Made by a program: the position numbers and the translations under genes
Shown here: positions 17,336 through 26,114 of the stretch, one piece after another
How the letters are laid out: the number at the start of each line of letters is the position of its first letter
Numbering within the stretch: position 1 is the stretch's first letter
Origin: an uncultured Stenotrophomonas sp.
GTDB lineage: Bacteria; Pseudomonadota; Gammaproteobacteria; Xanthomonadales; Xanthomonadaceae
DNA length: 64,000 nucleotides
Direction: 5' to 3'
Assembly (NCBI RefSeq): GCF_945952405.1
Contig: NZ_CAMFIA010000007.1
Location: 178,262 to 242,261 of the forward strand
Notes under the pieces: generated by a model
What the model saw: the letters and a program-made list of their open reading frames with translations, nothing else
Databases searched by the model: none
What the model was told of the DNA's origin: nothing

Positions 17336-18591
17336 GCGTGCGCGGCAGCTTGATGGGCATGGCGTTGCTGCTGTTGCCCGTGCTGGCCATGGCGTCTGCG
17401 CCGGTGGACTGCACCCAGGGCCTGCTGCAGCGGTTGGGATGGCGCTTCGACGAAGCGGAGATCCCCGCGTTGCAGGTGCACGGCGGGCCGGTATGCACCC
17501 GGGCCTCGCTGGCCGAGGCGCAGGCGGCGGGCGATCTGCAGGTGCGCTGGCCGGCAGGCCTGCCTGCTGCTGCACGGCAGGCGCTACTGCAGCAGCTGCT
17601 GGACGATCCGGCCACGCTCTGTGCCTATGCCTTTGAACTTGGAGCGGCCACGCGGCGTGCGGCTTCGGCACTACAGGACAATCCCGGCTTCCGCTTTTCC
17701 GGCCCGCAACTGGGCTGGATCGGTTTCGGCCTGCAGGGCGCGCAGGCGCAGGGGTGGCAGCGCACGCGCAGTTTCGGCCGCGGCTTCATTCCCAGCGCAG
17801 GCAACAGCCGCGCGTTGCAGGCGTTCTACGGCGGTGCGGTGCGTGCCGAATGTGGCGTCGGTCGCCAGGTCGCGCAGCTGGCCACGCAGCGCGAGCTGTA
17901 TGGCGACGCCGCATTCGATACCGGGTTCGCACCCGGCGAATTGTCGATTGGTACCTTCCTCGCCCTGCACCGGACCGACAGCATCCTGCTCGGCGCGCAT
18001 GCCGGCGAGTTCTTTGCCGATGGCAAGGCGGTGCGCACGGCGGCGATGGGGCGCCAGGCCTTCGTCGGCGTGCCGGGTTTCATCGAGCACGTGTACGACA
18101 AGGGCACGCTGGACGACCTGAGCAACCAGGCCGAGAACTTCGTGGTGGTGGACGTGGGCGACGGCGCTGCGCAGGCCCTGGCCCTGCACGGCGGGCTGGC
18201 CTGGTACGACCAGCGCAATGCCGAGCTGTGGCAGCTCGCGCAGGGCATCCCGCGTGTTGGCCTGCGCTACTTCGAGCGCCTGCTGTTCGAGCGCGACCCC
18301 GCGCTGCGCGCCGCGCTGGACCCGCGCTACCACGCTGCGCTGGTACGCATGGACCAGCTGCTGGACGATCCGTTCTACCAGCAGTTCGTGATCTATGTGC
18401 ATCCACGCGGTATACGTCCCATCGGCTACCACATCGCCCGCCTGCTCGATCGCAACCCGCGAACCCCGTTCTCGATCGACCTGGCGGTGCACAATCTGCA
18501 TACCACGCTCTACCGGCGTTGGCGCGAGGCGCAGTTGCGCCACTGCGCGGCTACCGGCAGGCCAGGCAGCCTGACCCTAGACCCCAACTGA
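17332..18591 (+). CDS. Exported protein of unknown function, possible transglutaminase-like fold
   Basis: 419 residues with a signal peptide cleaved near AMA-S, overlapping the DUF2242 gene by four bases. I do not recognise the family. A central stretch, AVRAECGVGRQVAQLA (C174) followed by a G-x3-F-x3-F pattern and, after about 75 residues, E268 in NQAENFVVVDVG, faintly recalls the layout around the catalytic cysteine of Bacillus Tgl transglutaminase. H253 is a candidate third residue, but its order relative to the Glu differs from Tgl. The C-terminal third has conserved-looking aromatic and Arg-rich segments. Confidence 0.6.
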   Translation: MSVRGSLMGMALLLLPVLAMASAPVDCTQGLLQRLGWRFDEAEIPALQVHGGPVCTRASLAEAQAAGDLQVRWPAGLPAAARQALLQQLLDDPATLCAYAFELGAATRRAASALQDNPGFRFSGPQLGWIGFGLQGAQAQGWQRTRSFGRGFIPSAGNSRALQAFYGGAVRAECGVGRQVAQLATQRELYGDAAFDTGFAPGELSIGTFLALHRTDSILLGAHAGEFFADGKAVRTAAMGRQAFVGVPGFIEHVYDKGTLDDLSNQAENFVVVDVGDGAAQALALHGGLAWYDQRNAELWQLAQGIPRVGLRYFERLLFERDPALRAALDPRYHAALVRMDQLLDDPFYQQFVIYVHPRGIRPIGYHIARLLDRNPRTPFSIDLAVHNLHTTLYRRWREAQLRHCAATGRPGSLTLDPN

Positions 18592-18601
18592 AGGTGAAAC
18601 A

Positions 18602-19507
18602 ATGGATATTGCAATGATCGGCCTCGGCCGCATGGGCGCCAACATGGCCCAGCGCCTGCATCGCGGCGGCCACCGCGTGGTCGGCTACGACCCGGGCGAG
18701 GGCGCCCGCCAGCGCGCCGCCGAGGCTGGCCTGGAGGTGGTTGATTCGCTGGCCGCCGCGGTGGCCGCGCTGCCGGTGCCGCGCGTGGTGTGGCTGATGG
18801 TGCCGGCCGGCGAAACCGTGGACCAGACCCTGGGCCAGCTCACCCCGCACCTGGCCGAGGGTGACATCGTCATCGACGGTGGCAACTCCAACTACCAGGA
18901 CTCGATCCGCCGCGCGAAGGCGTTGGCCGAGGATGACCTGGGCTATGTTGACTGCGGTACCAGCGGTGGCGTGTGGGGCCTGCAGGAAGGCTACAGCCTG
19001 ATGGTCGGTGGCGAAGCGGCGGTGGTCGAGCAGATCGCGCCGTTGCTGCGCACGCTGGCGCCGGCCGAGGATCGCGGCTGGGCGCGTGTCGGCCCGTCCG
19101 GCGCGGGCCACTTCACCAAGATGGTCCACAACGGCATTGAATACGGAATGATGCAGGCCTATGCCGAGGGCTTCGCGCTGATGGAACGCAAGCAGGAGAT
19201 GGAGCTGGACCTGGCCCAGGTGGCCGAGGTGTGGCGACACGGCAGTGTGGTGCGTTCGTGGCTGCTGGACCTGAGCACCGAAGCGCTGAAGCGCAATCCG
19301 TCGCTGGACGGTATCGCGCCGTATGTGGAGGATTCCGGCGAAGGCCGCTGGACGGTGGCCGAAGCGATCGCGCTGGACGTGCCGGCACCGGTGATCACCC
19401 TGTCGCTGCTGGAGCGCCTGCGTTCGCGTGAATCCAATTCGTTCACCGACCGCCTGCTGTCGGCGATGCGCAACGAGTTCGGCGGCCACGCGATCAAGAA
19501 GTCGTAA
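18602..19507 (+). CDS. gnd: 6-phosphogluconate dehydrogenase, short decarboxylating form
   Basis: 301 residues, the short Gnd form (about 300 residues) rather than the 470-residue E. coli form. The Rossmann motif GLGRMGANM is at 7-15. IDGGNSNYQDS, CGTSGGVWGL and GPSGAGHFTKMVHNGIEY carry the substrate-binding and catalytic Ser/Lys/Asn residues. It converts 6-phosphogluconate to ribulose 5-phosphate and CO2. Short-form enzymes are often NAD-preferring; that preference is inference here. Confidence 0.95.
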   Translation: MDIAMIGLGRMGANMAQRLHRGGHRVVGYDPGEGARQRAAEAGLEVVDSLAAAVAALPVPRVVWLMVPAGETVDQTLGQLTPHLAEGDIVIDGGNSNYQDSIRRAKALAEDDLGYVDCGTSGGVWGLQEGYSLMVGGEAAVVEQIAPLLRTLAPAEDRGWARVGPSGAGHFTKMVHNGIEYGMMQAYAEGFALMERKQEMELDLAQVAEVWRHGSVVRSWLLDLSTEALKRNPSLDGIAPYVEDSGEGRWTVAEAIALDVPAPVITLSLLERLRSRESNSFTDRLLSAMRNEFGGHAIKKS

Positions 19508-19517
19508 GCACCAAGCC

Positions 19518-19556
19518 GGGTGGGTCCGGTTGAGGGGGGAGCGGCATGGATGCCGC
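19518..19556. repeat. Short remnant of the inverted-repeat family (copy C)
   Basis: GGGTGGGTCCGGTTG at 19518-19532 is identical to 63830-63844. The hairpin GCGGCATGGATGCCGC at 19541-19556 is the reverse complement of the hairpin inside the element at 63833-64000. This looks like an internally deleted relative placed just behind gnd, where the hairpin may help end the transcript. Confidence 0.65.
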
Positions 19557-19603
19557 GTTGCCGTTGCCGTTGATTCGGCAGGTGCAGGGCGCAGCCCTGC
19601 CGG

Positions 19604-20647
19604 TCATCCCAACGGCACCCGCCGCCCTTCGCGCGCGCTGTCCATGCCGGCCTGCAACAGCCGCATCAGCTGCAGGGCCTGCGCCGGGCTGACCGTGGCC
19701 GGGCCCTCCCCATGCATCGCCGCTGCGAACTGCGCGTACAGCCGCCGGTAGTCACCGGGCAGGTTGTCGACGGTGCTGCGCTGCACGTTGTCTTCGGCAT
19801 CGCAGCGCAGCAGTTCGCCATGCCGTGGATCGATGCCCCAGCCTGGCGCGCCGGGCGCACTGCCGCGCCGCAACTGCGCTTCCTGCACATCCACGCCGTG
19901 CTTGATCCAGCTGGCGCGGCTGCCGTGCACGCTGAAATGCGGCGTGGGCGCCGCCACCAGCGAACCTGCGTGGACGATCGCGCGATGCCGCGGGTAGTGC
20001 AGCACCGCATGGAAGTAATCGATGCCGCTGCCCCCCTCGCGCTGCACGGCAAGATCGGCATCGATCGCTTCGGGCCAGCCGAACAGCACCAGCATCTGGT
20101 CCAGCAGGTGCGGGCCGAGGTCGTACCACAGCCCGCTGCCGGGGCCATCCTGCTCGCGCCAGCGGTCGCGCACCTGTGGGCGGTAACGGTCGAAATGCGC
20201 ATGGCACTCGGCGATATCGCCGAGCGTGCCTTCCGCCAGCAGGGCCTGCAGGGTGAGGAAGTCGGCATCGAAGCGCCGGTTCTGGAACACGGTGGCGATG
20301 CGGCCGGCTTCGCGCGCGGCCGCCAGCACCGTTTCCGCTTCGGCGATGTCCAGTGCGAAGGGCTTGTCGACCAGTACGTGCTTGCCGGCTGCCAGCGCTG
20401 CGATCGCCAGCGGCGCGTGCTGCGCGTTCGGTGTGGCGATCACCACGGCATCCACCGCAGGGTCGTCGAACACCTCCTGCGGCGTGGCGCGCACGTGCAC
20501 GTCGCTGAACGCGCGCAGCAGCGTGTCGCGCTGCGAACTGACGATGCTGTGCAGCACCAGGCCCGGCGTGTGCTGGATGAGTGGCGCATGGAAGACGCGG
20601 CCGGCAAGGCCGTAGCCGATCAGGGCCAGTTGCAGGTCGGGGCGCAT
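19604..20647 (-). CDS. Gfo/Idh/MocA family oxidoreductase
   Basis: 347 residues from ATG 20647, chosen because the dinucleotide-binding motif LIGYGLAGRVFHAPLI starts at residue 8. DAVVIATPN, HVLVDKPFALD (the catalytic Lys is in EKP-type DKP) and FQNRRFDADF follow the family pattern. The C-terminal beta-sheet domain holds DLGPHLLDQML. It resembles the E. coli YdgJ group. It should be an NAD(P)-dependent sugar or inositol dehydrogenase, but the substrate cannot be read from the sequence. Confidence 0.9.
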   Translation of the reverse strand: MRPDLQLALIGYGLAGRVFHAPLIQHTPGLVLHSIVSSQRDTLLRAFSDVHVRATPQEVFDDPAVDAVVIATPNAQHAPLAIAALAAGKHVLVDKPFALDIAEAETVLAAAREAGRIATVFQNRRFDADFLTLQALLAEGTLGDIAECHAHFDRYRPQVRDRWREQDGPGSGLWYDLGPHLLDQMLVLFGWPEAIDADLAVQREGGSGIDYFHAVLHYPRHRAIVHAGSLVAAPTPHFSVHGSRASWIKHGVDVQEAQLRRGSAPGAPGWGIDPRHGELLRCDAEDNVQRSTVDNLPGDYRRLYAQFAAAMHGEGPATVSPAQALQLMRLLQAGMDSAREGRRVPLG

Positions 20648-20818
20648 GCCAGGACTCCGGCAGTGGGGAAGGGCAGGGTAAACGACGGTGGCGGGCATGC
20701 CAAAACTGAACCGTTGCCGCTGCAAACGGTGCGATTCACGGCGGCATGACCGCAACGCTACGCCTGCTCTACAGCGGCTTGTCCAGACTGGCAGCACATT
20801 CCGAAGGAGTACGACACG

Positions 20819-21202
20819 ATGAGCAATACGACCCGCACGCTGATTGCCTCGGCCCTGACGCTGGGCCTGGCACTGTCCTCCTCGGCCGCGTTCGCCAAGG
20901 ATCCGGCCGCGAAGAGCCCGCCCAAGACCGATGCGGCAATGACCCATGCCGACCGGCATGAGTCCAACGAGCCGGTGACCGACAGCTGGATCACCACCAA
21001 GGTGAAGGCTGATCTGCTGGCCAGCAGCAACGTTCCGGGTACTGAAATCAAGGTGGAAACGGTCAACGGCGTGGTCAGCCTCAGTGGCACCGTGGCCACC
21101 AAGGCCGAGCATGACAAGGCGGTCACCACCGCCAAGGGCATCAAGGGCGTGACCCGCGTTGATGCTGCCGCTCTGAAGGTCAGCGCCGCCGCCAAGCGCT
21201 GA
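20819..21202 (+). CDS. BON-domain periplasmic protein
   Basis: 127 residues with a signal peptide cleaved after AFA-K and a single BON domain at about 54-122 (DSWITTKVKADLLAS, NGVVSLSGTV, KGIKGVTRVDAAAL). OsmY and related BON proteins bind phospholipid surfaces and help the envelope under osmotic stress. A GC-rich hairpin follows at 21213-21234. Confidence 0.85.
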   Translation: MSNTTRTLIASALTLGLALSSSAAFAKDPAAKSPPKTDAAMTHADRHESNEPVTDSWITTKVKADLLASSNVPGTEIKVETVNGVVSLSGTVATKAEHDKAVTTAKGIKGVTRVDAAALKVSAAAKR

Positions 21203-21212
21203 TGCCGCCGGC

Positions 21213-21262
21213 GGGCGCCCCAGGCGGGGCGCCCCGCCCCTGTGTAGCGTCGAGCCATGCTC
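21213..21262. repeat. Hairpin plus single SMAG unit after the BON gene
   Basis: GGGCGCCCC-AGGC-GGGGCGCCC at 21213-21234 is a strong hairpin without a T run. A GTAG-headed SMAG variant follows within 10 bp (GTAGCGTCGAGCCATGCTCGGC). Together they probably end or stabilise the BON transcript. Confidence 0.6.
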
Positions 21263-21432
21263 GGCCCCCGGTCGCACGCGCCGGGCAAGGCCCGGCGCGG
21301 CAGGAATGCCGTAACCCGTTCAGCCAACCGGGCTGGAAAGCCCAGAGTTGTGACCGCCTGCGCTATATTGCCGGTTCCGCCGCAGCCGGGCTGGTCCCGG
21401 CCGATGCCCTGCGGCCGTGCTGAAGAGGATCT

Positions 21433-23250
21433 ATGGCGCTGGTTTTCAGTGACGACATCTGGGACCGCTGGCGGTTGCCGGCCCTGGCGCTGGCGGCCGC
21501 CGCGATCATCGTGGTGCCGTGGTTGACGCTGCGCAAACTGCAGGACGACAGCCAGCAGGCGATGGCCTGGGTCAACCACACCCAGGCGGTCGGCATTGCG
21601 CTGCAGCAGCTGCAGGCCGATGTACGTGACGTCGAATCGGCCGCGCTCACCCTGTCCAAGGGCGTCGACGCGCCCGGCCTGCGCGAGCGCATGGCACGGG
21701 CCAACGATATTCCGGGGCGACTGGCCGAACTGGGCCGGATGACCCGCGACAATCCCGACCAGCTGATCCGCATCGGCCGCATCGAATCGATGCTGGAAGG
21801 GCGCATGGCGCTGGCCCGCGAGCTGGCCAAGTCCGAACCGAACAGTGACCAGCGCGAACTGGTGCAGGACCTGAGCACGCGTTATCCCATTCGCGGCCTG
21901 GTCGAAGAACTGCAGGCCAGCGAGCAGAAGCTGCTGACCCTGCGTGCCGAGCAGGCGGCGCGCCAGCGCAAGCAGACCGAGCTGGTGGCGTGGAGTTCGC
22001 TGGTGGTGCAGCTGGCGCTGCTTGGCCTGGTGCTGTGGCTGCTGCAGAGGCAGATCGGCCGTCGCCTGCATGCCGAACGGCAATCCCTGCGCTCGGCCGC
22101 GCGCGCGGCGTCGGTGCTGCAGACCGTGCGCGAACCGATCGTGCTGCTCGACCGTGACCTGCGCGTGCAGCTGCACAATCCCGCATTCGCCGAGCTGTAC
22201 GGACTGCAGGACGAGCTTGCCGACGGCCTGCTGCTGGAGTCCGTGGGTGACGGTGCCTGGAAGGATACGGTGGTGCGCCAGCGCTTGTCCGATGTACTGC
22301 TGCGCGGCCGCGAGCTGTGGGACCTCGAGCACGAGCAGCGCACCGCCGATGGCATGGCGCGCTACATGCTGCTCAACGCGCGGCGCATGCCGCTGCCGGA
22401 TACCGATGATGAAGTGGTGCTGTTGACTGTCAGTGACGTCACCATGCAGCGTGCGGTGCAGCTGCGCGTGGAAGAACTGAACCGCCAGCTGGAAGGCAAG
22501 GTCGCGCAGGTATCCGAGGTCAACCGCGAGCTGGAGGCATTCAGCTATTCGGTCTCGCACGACCTGCGCGCGCCGCTGCGCCACGTGGCCGGCTTCTCCG
22601 ACAAGCTGTCGCGCCACCTCGGCGACGCCGCCGATGACAAGAGCCGCCATTACCTGGAGGTGATCTCCAGCTCGGCGCGGCGCATGGCGGCGCTGATCGA
22701 TGACCTGCTGGTCTATTCGCGGCTGGGACGCGCCGCGATGCGCCAGCAGGCGGTGGACATGCAGTCGCTGGTCGCCGATACCCGGGCCATGCTCGATTCC
22801 AACCTGCAGGCCGAGGCTGAGGGCAGTGGCCAGCGCCACCAGGTGGAGTGGAGCATCGCGCCGCTGCCGATCGTGGTGGGCGACGAGAACATGATCCGCC
22901 AGGTCTGGCTGAACCTGCTCGGCAACGCGGTGAAGTACTCGGGCAACCGCGAGCCGGCGAAGATCCGCGTGGACTACCAGGCCCAGCCCGATGGCGGTCA
23001 TCAGTTCACGGTCAGCGACAATGGCGCAGGCTTTGACATGGCCTACGCCGGCAAGCTGTTCGGCGTGTTCCAGCGCCTGCACAAGGCCAGTGACTACCCG
23101 GGTACCGGCATCGGCCTGGCCAGCGTGCGCCGCGTGCTGACACGGCATGGTGGCCGCATCTGGGCTGAAGCCGAACCGGACGTCGGCGCCACCTTCCACT
23201 TCTATCTGCCTCCCGCGATCGACGCGGACAAACAAGGTCCCTCTGCATGA
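21433..23250 (+). CDS. Membrane sensor histidine kinase with CHASE3-like and PAS domains
   Basis: 605 residues. Membrane spans at about 13-32 and 183-205 flank an alpha-helical periplasmic region of CHASE3 type. A PAS domain (about 223-345) carries REPIVLLDRDLRVQLHNPAF. The HisKA phospho-acceptor is H376 in SYSVSHDLRAPLRHVAGFSD, and the ATPase domain has NLLGNAVKYS, DNGAGFDM and GTGIGLA. The kinase part is of the bacteriophytochrome-like type that pairs with Rcp1-like regulators, and one follows, overlapping by four bases. AGAGGATCT is a good ribosome binding site. Confidence 0.92.
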   Translation: MALVFSDDIWDRWRLPALALAAAAIIVVPWLTLRKLQDDSQQAMAWVNHTQAVGIALQQLQADVRDVESAALTLSKGVDAPGLRERMARANDIPGRLAELGRMTRDNPDQLIRIGRIESMLEGRMALARELAKSEPNSDQRELVQDLSTRYPIRGLVEELQASEQKLLTLRAEQAARQRKQTELVAWSSLVVQLALLGLVLWLLQRQIGRRLHAERQSLRSAARAASVLQTVREPIVLLDRDLRVQLHNPAFAELYGLQDELADGLLLESVGDGAWKDTVVRQRLSDVLLRGRELWDLEHEQRTADGMARYMLLNARRMPLPDTDDEVVLLTVSDVTMQRAVQLRVEELNRQLEGKVAQVSEVNRELEAFSYSVSHDLRAPLRHVAGFSDKLSRHLGDAADDKSRHYLEVISSSARRMAALIDDLLVYSRLGRAAMRQQAVDMQSLVADTRAMLDSNLQAEAEGSGQRHQVEWSIAPLPIVVGDENMIRQVWLNLLGNAVKYSGNREPAKIRVDYQAQPDGGHQFTVSDNGAGFDMAYAGKLFGVFQRLHKASDYPGTGIGLASVRRVLTRHGGRIWAEAEPDVGATFHFYLPPAIDADKQGPSA

Positions 23251-23687
23251 CGACTCTGCGCACCATTCTTCTTGCCGAAGACAGCCCGGCCGATGCCGAG
23301 ATGGCGATCGATGCCCTGGAAGAGGCGCGTCTGGCCAACCCCATCGTGCACGTCGAGGATGGCGTGGAAGTGATGGACTACCTGCTGCGCCGTGGTGCCT
23401 TCGCCAACCGCGAGGAAGGCCTGCCGGCGGTGCTGCTGCTGGACATCAAGATGCCGCGCATGGATGGCCTGGAAGTGCTGCGGCAGATCCGCGAGCACGA
23501 GGAGCTCAAGCGCCTGCCGGTGGTGATCCTGTCGTCCTCGCGCGAGGAAAGCGACCTCGCCCGCAGCTGGGACATGGGCGTGAATGCCTACGTGGTCAAG
23601 CCGGTGGACGTGGACCAGTTCTTCGGAGCGGTGCAGACGCTGGGCAAGTTCTGGGCGTTGATCAACCAGGCACCGGAACTCGAGTGA
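23247..23687 (+). CDS. Rcp1-like single-domain response regulator
   Basis: 146 residues, a stand-alone receiver domain with no output domain. Acidic pair E11-D12, phospho-acceptor D66 in VLLLDIKMPRMDG, switch Ser in VVILSSS, and the Lys in YVVKPVD. The extended C-terminus and the phrase VMDYLLRRGAFANRE are typical of Rcp1-type regulators. It should receive phosphate from the overlapping upstream kinase and may pass it to the downstream receiver-kinase 5 bp away. Confidence 0.93.
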   Translation: MTTLRTILLAEDSPADAEMAIDALEEARLANPIVHVEDGVEVMDYLLRRGAFANREEGLPAVLLLDIKMPRMDGLEVLRQIREHEELKRLPVVILSSSREESDLARSWDMGVNAYVVKPVDVDQFFGAVQTLGKFWALINQAPELE

Positions 23688-23691
23688 GCCC

Positions 23692-25203
23692 ATGCCCCTG
23701 ACCGGTCCCGCCCTGGGGGCGCTGCGCATCCTGCTGGTGGAGGACTCACCGGAAGATGCCGAGCTGATGTCCGAGCAGATGCTCGATGCGGGCCTGGAGG
23801 CCCGTTTCGAGCGTGTCGAGAGCGAGGCGGAACTGCGCCAGGCGCTGGTTGCGTTCCAGCCGGACATCGTGCTGTCCGACCTGAGCATGCCGGGCTTCTC
23901 CGGTGACGATGCACTGCGCATCGTGCGCGAGACCTCGCCGGAAGTGCCCTTCATCTTCGTCTCCGGCACCATGGGTGAGGAGAACGCGGTGGCGGCGCTG
24001 CAGAAGGGGGCCAACGACTACATCATCAAGCATCTGCCGGCGCGCCTGCCGTCGGCGGTGGCGCGTGCGATCCGCGATGCACGCAGCGCAATCGAGCGAG
24101 CACGCGTGGAAACCGAACTGATGCGCGCACAGCGCCTGGAAAGCCTGTCGCTGCTTGCTGCCGGCCTCAGCCATGACCTGCGCAACATCCTGCAGCCGTT
24201 GCTGATCATGCCGGACCTGCTGAAGGCACGTACCGAAGACCCGCAGCTGCACCACCTGGCCGACGTCATCGCCGAGTGCGGCCGTCGTGGCCACGAGATG
24301 GCCGAATCGATGCTGTCATTCGTGCGTGGTTCGCGCAAGCCGAGCGAACGCATCGAGATCGATGGCCTGTTCGATGCGGTGGCCCTGCTGTTGCGCAGCA
24401 ACGTGCCCGATGCGGTGCGCCTGGAACTGCAGGTGCAGGATGAAGGGCTGGTGGTCGATGCCAACTACACCGAACTGCAGCAGGTGATGCTGAACCTGGC
24501 GCTCAACGCGATCCAGGCGATGCCGGACGGCGGACGCCTGAGCCTCATCGCCAGTCATGCCGGCCAACGCGATGGCGTGGACTGGATGCATATCCGGGTG
24601 GCCGATGAAGGCATCGGCATGGATGCGGACACGCTGTCGCACCTGTTCAACCCGTTCTTCACCACCAAGGCCGATGGCACCGGCCTGGGGCTGATTTCCT
24701 GCAAGCGCATCGTTGAAGGTGCCGGCGGCAGCATCCATGTCAGCAGCCAGCCGGGGCAGGGCACCTGCTTCGAACTGCGTCTGCCGATGCACGAGGCCAT
24801 CGATGGCAGCGAGCCGATCGAACAGCTGGTGGCGCTGGGCAGTGGCCAGTCGATCCTGGTGGTCGATGGCGAAGCCACGCGCCTGTCGCTGCTTGGCAAT
24901 GCGCTGTCCAGCCAGGGCTACCAGCTGCAGCTGGCGTCCGATGGCCCGGCCGCGCTGCGCTGGATGCAGCAGGAGGCGATGCCGGCGCTGGTGATTGCCG
25001 ATGCCGGTTCCAAGCTGCTGCCGGCCAGCCAGTTGCTGGGCGAGATGGCGGCGCTGGGGTATCGCGGCCCCGCGCTGGTGCTGGAGGACGCGGCCGTGGC
25101 GGTTCCGGCCGATGCGTTCCCGCAGGGGGTGGAAGTGCACGCGCTGCGCAAGCCGCTGCAGATGCAGCAGGTGTTCCGCGCGGTGGCCGAAGCGCTGGGC
25201 TAG
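23692..25203 (+). CDS. Receiver-histidine kinase hybrid with degenerate C-terminal receiver
   Basis: 503 residues, soluble. An N-terminal receiver (1-125) has the D63 phospho-acceptor in VLSDLSMPG and the Lys in IIKHLPARL. A histidine kinase core follows, with H-D in AAGLSHDLRNILQPLL and ATPase motifs NLALNAIQAMPDGG, DEGIGMD and GTGLGL. The last 120 residues start ILVVDGEATRLSLLG, like a receiver, but one of the two N-terminal acids is missing, so it may not be phosphorylated. The kinase core resembles NtrB-type enzymes. The last gene of a three-gene signalling cassette. Confidence 0.9.
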   Translation: MPLTGPALGALRILLVEDSPEDAELMSEQMLDAGLEARFERVESEAELRQALVAFQPDIVLSDLSMPGFSGDDALRIVRETSPEVPFIFVSGTMGEENAVAALQKGANDYIIKHLPARLPSAVARAIRDARSAIERARVETELMRAQRLESLSLLAAGLSHDLRNILQPLLIMPDLLKARTEDPQLHHLADVIAECGRRGHEMAESMLSFVRGSRKPSERIEIDGLFDAVALLLRSNVPDAVRLELQVQDEGLVVDANYTELQQVMLNLALNAIQAMPDGGRLSLIASHAGQRDGVDWMHIRVADEGIGMDADTLSHLFNPFFTTKADGTGLGLISCKRIVEGAGGSIHVSSQPGQGTCFELRLPMHEAIDGSEPIEQLVALGSGQSILVVDGEATRLSLLGNALSSQGYQLQLASDGPAALRWMQQEAMPALVIADAGSKLLPASQLLGEMAALGYRGPALVLEDAAVAVPADAFPQGVEVHALRKPLQMQQVFRAVAEALG

Positions 25204-25208
25204 TGGCT

Positions 25209-25280
25209 GTAGAGCCGGCCGCTGGCCGGCATCTGCGCGCGGCGGGATCACCGCGGTTGCCGGCCAGCGGCCGGCACTAC
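25209..25280. repeat. Inverted SMAG pair between the kinase and anbu
   Basis: A GTAG-headed palindrome at 25209-25231 and its inverted copy at 25258-25280 flank a 26-bp spacer with its own CGCGGCGGGATCACCGCGG hairpin. It lies between two converging genes and is well placed as a two-way transcript end. Confidence 0.85.
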
Positions 25281-26020
25281 CGGTCCGCGTTTTCCCACGG
25301 GAAGCGCGGCAGGCTGTCCACCGCCTGTTCCAGCCGTCGTGACCAGTTCTGGTGGATGTCTGCATACAGCGCCGAGTCCGCGCCCAGGCGCAGTTGCTGG
25401 CCGATGCGCAGTTCGCCGTCGCGCAGCAGCGCCAGGTCGATCGGCAGGCCCACCGACAGGTTGGAACGGATGGTGGAATCGAGCGAGACGATCGCGGTGC
25501 GCGCAGCATCTTCCAGCCGCGTGGCCGGGCTGAGGATGCGATCGAGGATCGGCTTGCCGTACTTCGATTCGCCGATCTGCAGGTAGGGCGTCTCCGGTGA
25601 AGCGGCAATGGCGTTGCCGAGCGGATAGATCATGTACAGCCCCGGCCGCTCGCCGGCGATCTGGCCGCCGAAGATCAGCGTGGCCTGGGTATTGACCCCG
25701 TCATGGCCGTGTTCGCTGTGGCTGCTGTGCACCTGGCTGTCCACCAGCAGCTGGCCAACGTATCCGGCGGCCTCGAACAGATGGGCCATGTCGTGCAGGT
25801 TGGGCGTGCGTCGTTCCTGGGCATCGCGCGCCAGGCGCGACACCAGCAGCTGGGTGGTGGCCAGGTTGCCAGCCGCCATCAGCACGTAGGTTGCCTGGCC
25901 GGGGTACTCGAACACGTGCAGCTTGCGGTGCACGCGCACATCGTCCAGCGAGGCATTGGTCCGGGTGTCGGCGGCGAAGACCAGGCCCTCGTCGACCTCG
26001 ATTCCAACGCAATAGGTCAT
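25277..26020 (-). CDS. Anbu proteasome-like peptidase
   Basis: 247 residues of the Anbu (ancestral beta subunit) group of Ntn-hydrolases. MTYCVGIEVDEGLVFAADTR gives Thr2 as the N-terminal nucleophile after Met removal. Asp/Arg in AADTR and the Lys of VHRKLHVF match proteasome catalytic residues. Anbu is usually next to genes for an alpha-E domain protein, an ATP-grasp protein and a transglutaminase-like protease; none is in this window, so this copy stands alone, divergent from folK. Substrate unknown. Confidence 0.9.
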   Translation of the reverse strand: MTYCVGIEVDEGLVFAADTRTNASLDDVRVHRKLHVFEYPGQATYVLMAAGNLATTQLLVSRLARDAQERRTPNLHDMAHLFEAAGYVGQLLVDSQVHSSHSEHGHDGVNTQATLIFGGQIAGERPGLYMIYPLGNAIAASPETPYLQIGESKYGKPILDRILSPATRLEDAARTAIVSLDSTIRSNLSVGLPIDLALLRDGELRIGQQLRLGADSALYADIHQNWSRRLEQAVDSLPRFPWENADR

Positions 26021-26114
26021 GTCGGTGCCCTATCATGTGCGTCCCGGATTGTAGGCAGGCCGCCGTGACGACGGCATGTCCACGCCCCTCCCCAAGTGCC
26101 GTCACCTGAACCGC

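Noticed and set aside
14405-17671. A 1088-codon minus-strand frame opposite prc and the DUF2242 gene
   Set aside because: Same shadow effect; spans three clear + strand genes and intergenic DNA and has no recognisable motif.
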